A DNA stretch of 64,000 nt from Cloacibacterium normanense (lineage in GTDB: Bacteria > Bacteroidota > Bacteroidia > Flavobacteriales > Weeksellaceae). The DNA lies in contig NZ_PTPZ01000005.1 in the NCBI RefSeq assembly GCF_002943105.1, positions 124,001 to 188,000 on the forward strand, read 5' to 3'. Of this stretch, positions 60,691-64,000 are shown in pieces. Under the pieces are notes generated by a model. It worked only from the letters and a program-made list of their open reading frames with translations, was not told the DNA's origin and made no database searches. The position numbers and the translations under genes were made by a program. The first letter of the stretch is position 1. Each line of letters begins with the position of its first letter.

Positions 60691-61725
60691 TGCCTTTCTT
60701 CGTTCGTATAACACAAGTAAATCAATGAAATAAGAGTAAGTAACGCTACCTTCTTGTTGGTTTGATTTCAAGAAAATATCATTAGTGAAATAGAATATTT
60801 CGGTAATAAAAGAATCGTTTTTTTCTTTGAATAATCGTTCGTTTTTTAAATCTCTTTTCACTTCTTTAGAAATAAATAAACTCGATTGAGAAGCAAACTC
60901 TGGATTAGAGTTTCGTAGAGCATTAATTAAACTTTTAGTCACATACAAATAGGCGCTATATTTAAGTTCAGAACTATCTGAATTTTCACAAATGAGAAAG
61001 CCTATAAAATTAGCTTCTTGTTCCCTTGCAAAACCTAATTGATGCGCACTTTCATGAGACAAAGTGAAAGGAATGTAAGTGTGCGGTAACTCCGCGTTAT
61101 ACTGTGCTTCTGTGGTAAATGGATTATAATAGCCAAGGATTCCTGTATAGCTTATCATTGGATTAAATAAACTCGCTTTAAAGTTGTCAATATTTGACGT
61201 TTCAAATGGATAATACTCTTTTGGTAAGCGCTTTTGAGAATGAAGTATGCTTGACTTTAATACTTCAATATTTTTAATTTTGAATATATGCTTTGTTTCA
61301 ATTTTTTTTCTTTCTTGATTGGTTAATGCAATGTATTTTAAAGTAAGTTTTTCTAATTCTTTGGTGGAGATTTCTACTTTATTTTTGTCATAAAGAGGTT
61401 TTTGGAAATACAGCATTCCCCATGAAATTTGATAAATAAAATAAGAGATATTTAGTATAATCAATAGAGCTCTAAAGTTACTATTCTTAATGCTTTTGAA
61501 AAGAAAAAGAAAAAGTAAAACGATAAAAATAATGTAAAAGACATCTCCAACAGAAAATATAAAATGAGAGAAAAGCTCATTTTGAAATTCTTTTTTGAAA
61601 TGAAAAAAAGTTGTGAATTGCTGAACGATTATTTCGTTTTTTGAAAAGATATAGAATAAAAGAAATTGGGCAAACAATAAGCCTGCCCAAAAAAATGATT
61701 GTTTATTTTTTAAAATTTTTACCAT
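60688..61725 (-). CDS. DUF3810 membrane protein, putative zinc metalloprotease
   Basis: The 345-residue protein has transmembrane helices near residues 12-30, 55-80 and 85-105, then a soluble domain with HESAH (HExxH, about residue 226) and an EQEANFIG glutamate, the zinc-protease arrangement of DUF3810. It lies at the end of the transporter-kinase operon and overlaps the kinase gene by 7 bp. Substrate unknown. Confidence 0.88.
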   Translation of the reverse strand: MVKILKNKQSFFWAGLLFAQFLLFYIFSKNEIIVQQFTTFFHFKKEFQNELFSHFIFSVGDVFYIIFIVLLFLFLFKSIKNSNFRALLIILNISYFIYQISWGMLYFQKPLYDKNKVEISTKELEKLTLKYIALTNQERKKIETKHIFKIKNIEVLKSSILHSQKRLPKEYYPFETSNIDNFKASLFNPMISYTGILGYYNPFTTEAQYNAELPHTYIPFTLSHESAHQLGFAREQEANFIGFLICENSDSSELKYSAYLYVTKSLINALRNSNPEFASQSSLFISKEVKRDLKNERLFKEKNDSFITEIFYFTNDIFLKSNQQEGSVTYSYFIDLLVLYERRKA

Positions 61726-62672
61726 ACTAAAGCGCTTGCCCCAAGAATTGCAGCATCTGCTTCTTGTAAGTCACTGTACAAAATTTTAACTTTATTTTTG
61801 AAAACTTGTAATAAGTTGTCTTCCATAGCTTGTCTGGTTGGCTTCATGATAAGGTCACCAGCTTTGGTTAATCCACCGAAAAGTACAATGGCTTCAGGTG
61901 CAGAAAAATGCACGAAAGTAGCTAAAGCTTCTCCTAATATTTTACCAGTAAATTCGAAAACTTCATTGGCTAAAGAATCTCCTTGTTCTGCGCATTTAAA
62001 TACGGTTTCACTGGTCAATTCATTGATAGGATAATTTTCTAATAAACTAGGTGAATGCTGGGTTTCTTGTAATAATTCAATAGCGGTATCTCTTACACCT
62101 GTTGCAGATGCGTAAGCTTCTAAAGATCCTTTCAGTCCAGTTCCTTTGTGCTCTCTACCACCGTTTCTTACAATTACGTGACCTAATTCTCCCGCAAAAC
62201 CATTGTGTCCTAAAACGATTTTTCCATCAATGATAATTCCGCTACCTACACCAGTTCCTAAAGTAATGGTGATGAAATTTTTCATTCCTTTAGCAGCGCC
62301 ATATTGCATTTCGCCTACAGCAGCAGCATTAGCATCATTAGTTAATTTAGCAGGAATGTGGAATTTCTGTTCTAGAAGTTCAGCCATAGGAATAATGCCT
62401 TTCCATTTTAGGTTGGCAGCATATTCTATCGTTCCTTGATAATAATTAGCATTTGGAGCTCCCATTCCTATTCCTACGAATGCTTCTGGACCGCCATATT
62501 GCTCAATCATAGGATTTAGTTTTTCTGCTAAATCATCTATAAAAGCTTCTACGTTATCATGTTCATTGGTTTTAATTCTGTCTTGAACTAGAATTTCCCC
62601 TTTTTTATTTACGATACCGAATTTGGTATTGGTACCACCTACATCGATACCAATTGCATATTTTTCTTTCAT
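61719..62672 (-). CDS. ROK-family sugar kinase (probable glucokinase)
   Basis: Start at ATG 62672 (317 residues), right after the transporter stop; an in-frame TTG at 62681 would overlap it. ATP-binding motif GIDVGGTNTKFG and GTGVGSGIIIDGK are present. The usual zinc-binding CxCGxxGCxE is replaced by GGREHKGTGLKGSLE without cysteines, a variant seen in some family members. It phosphorylates sugar delivered by the neighbouring transporter (inference). Confidence 0.9.
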   Translation of the reverse strand: MKEKYAIGIDVGGTNTKFGIVNKKGEILVQDRIKTNEHDNVEAFIDDLAEKLNPMIEQYGGPEAFVGIGMGAPNANYYQGTIEYAANLKWKGIIPMAELLEQKFHIPAKLTNDANAAAVGEMQYGAAKGMKNFITITLGTGVGSGIIIDGKIVLGHNGFAGELGHVIVRNGGREHKGTGLKGSLEAYASATGVRDTAIELLQETQHSPSLLENYPINELTSETVFKCAEQGDSLANEVFEFTGKILGEALATFVHFSAPEAIVLFGGLTKAGDLIMKPTRQAMEDNLLQVFKNKVKILYSDLQEADAAILGASALVW

Positions 62673-62673
62673 G

Positions 62674-63945
62674 TTAGTCAACTTTAATGTCTTTATTTAC
62701 GTTTTTGCTTCCTACTAATGCATAGAATAGCATATAAGTAATTCCTATAACTACTACCCAATAACTCTGTACATATCCGAAGATATCAGCAGCATAACCT
62801 TGAACTGCCGGGATAATTCCACCACCGCAAACCATCACCATGAAAATACCAGATGCAGCTGCAGTATATTTTCCTAATCCTTCTGTAGCTAAGTTAAAGA
62901 TTCCTCCCCACATTACAGAAGTACATAATCCGCATAATACCAATAGCATAATACTTACCGGAACTTGAGCTAATCCGAAAGAAATGTCAGATTGGAAAAC
63001 AGGCATACTTACCATTTGGTCTTTTGGTAAGAAGATTGCTAAAAGTACAAATGCCAATCCTAGAACTGCTGCGAAACTTAACATTGATTTACTAGAAAAT
63101 TTAGAACCTAAAACACCTCCAGTTAATCTTCCTACTAACATTAAGAACCAATATGTTCCTACTACAGTTCCTGCAGTGGTAGCATTAATTTTTAAGTCGC
63201 CAGTCATATAAAGGTTGGCAATATTCGGGATTCCTACTTCTACACCTACATATACGAAAATTGCAATTGCACCTAATACAAAGTGTCTGAATGAAAGAGG
63301 ACTGTGTGTATTTTTTTCTGTGCTTTTCTCTGCTACAATGTGTGGCTCTGGAATGCTCATAGAATATAATACGATAAATGCCAAAACAAAAATTCCTATT
63401 GCTAAGAATAATGCTGGATTAGCATCTGAAATAGTAGCTTTAGCTACGTCTCCCATTAGATAACCTACTAATACTGGAACGATTGTAGCTCCCATAGAGT
63501 TTAAAGTACCACCGAATTGTAATAACTGGTTACCTCTTTTTCCTTCTCCTCCTAAAGTATTTAGCATAGGGTTTACTACAGTATTTAGCATACACATAGA
63601 GAAACCACCTACAAATGCTCCAATTAAATAAACGGCAAAACTTTCGATTTTACCAGAGAAGAAAGTAATTGCTACACCAGCAATACCTACCAAAATTGCA
63701 GTAAGAGCAGTTTTTTTATAACCAATTTTTTGCAGCATTAAACCTGCAGGAATTCCCATGAAAGCATAAGCGAGAAAATTGGCAAAATTACCTAATTGTG
63801 AAAGTAAATTACTTGCCTGAAATTGGTTTTTTACAATTACTCCCATCGGGTTTTGTAAACCTGTAACGAAGGCAATCATAAAAAAGAGTGCAAACATCAT
63901 TGCAATCGGTAAAGCATAGCTTTGTTTGTTTTGGTTAGTGTCCAT
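62674..63945 (-). CDS. Sugar:H+ symporter, FucP/GluP type MFS
   Basis: The 423-residue protein has about twelve helices and FucP-family motifs: FVTGLQNPMGVIVKNQF, LAYAFMGIPAGLMLQKIGYK and GAFVGGFSMCMLNTVVNPML. Likely glucose/galactose or fucose uptake. The kinase gene starts 1 bp after its stop, so they form an operon. Confidence 0.92.
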   Translation of the reverse strand: MDTNQNKQSYALPIAMMFALFFMIAFVTGLQNPMGVIVKNQFQASNLLSQLGNFANFLAYAFMGIPAGLMLQKIGYKKTALTAILVGIAGVAITFFSGKIESFAVYLIGAFVGGFSMCMLNTVVNPMLNTLGGEGKRGNQLLQFGGTLNSMGATIVPVLVGYLMGDVAKATISDANPALFLAIGIFVLAFIVLYSMSIPEPHIVAEKSTEKNTHSPLSFRHFVLGAIAIFVYVGVEVGIPNIANLYMTGDLKINATTAGTVVGTYWFLMLVGRLTGGVLGSKFSSKSMLSFAAVLGLAFVLLAIFLPKDQMVSMPVFQSDISFGLAQVPVSIMLLVLCGLCTSVMWGGIFNLATEGLGKYTAAASGIFMVMVCGGGIIPAVQGYAADIFGYVQSYWVVVIGITYMLFYALVGSKNVNKDIKVD

Positions 63946-64000
63946 ATTTTTGTTTTTAATTTATTTTATAAATCCTGAGCAGAAATTATGCTAACAAATA

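Overview
The window is AT-rich chromosomal DNA from a flavobacterium-like member of the Bacteroidota, most plausibly the Weeksellaceae (Chryseobacterium/Cloacibacterium type). The evidence is the recurring Bacteroidota promoter box TAnnTTTG, a type-9-secretion-style surface protein, the pdxA-yceD-rpmF-accB-accC block, bacillithiol synthesis (bshB1), a DUF3810 protein, a Bacteroidota-type ExbB/ExbD/ExbD/TonB cluster, and short dispersed palindromic repeats. Most genes are housekeeping. I saw no prophage, integrase, insertion sequence or CRISPR array.

Layout. 1-2089: 5' part of a large secreted protein. 2.2-12 kb: mostly minus-strand translation and metabolism genes (tsf, accA, gltX, rocD, accC, accB, rpmF, yceD, pdxA). 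12-19 kb: ribE, a sensor kinase, a tRNA methyltransferase, ftsE, rpmH (too short for most ORF lists) and nrnA. 17.5-33.2 kb: a [NiFe]-hydrogenase and nickel island. 33-45 kb: mixed membrane, envelope and sulfur genes. 45-51 kb: leuS and the TonB energisation operon. 52-60 kb: a PstS-like protein, a TPR protein, bshB1, tRNA-His, dtd, greA, a HIT protein, clpX and a TlpA-like protein. 60-64 kb: tRNA-Met, a candidate small RNA, a DUF3810 protein, a ROK sugar kinase and a sugar transporter.

The accessory core is the hydrogenase island. Divergent arms carry hypA-hypB-hypC-(PnuC-like)-hypE on the minus strand and hyaA-hyaB-hyaC-hyaD-hypF-FKBP-nikR-TonB receptor-hypD-NicO transporter on the plus strand. 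The small subunit has a Tat signal and the six-cysteine proximal-cluster pattern of oxygen-tolerant membrane-bound uptake hydrogenases, and HyaC is its cytochrome b partner. A NikR regulator, a TonB receptor and a NicO-type transporter suggest a complete nickel supply line: outer-membrane uptake, inner-membrane uptake, a His-rich HypB store, and Ni-dependent control. The 8-mer GTAACACG lies directly before nikR and also upstream of the receptor gene, in pairs with 21-bp spacing, and is a candidate operator.

Other points of interest are a probable small RNA at about 60.60-60.69 kb with its own promoter and terminator, an NlpC/P60 protein with Asp in place of the catalytic Cys, and repeat-derived in-frame insertions inside the essential genes leuS and waaA.
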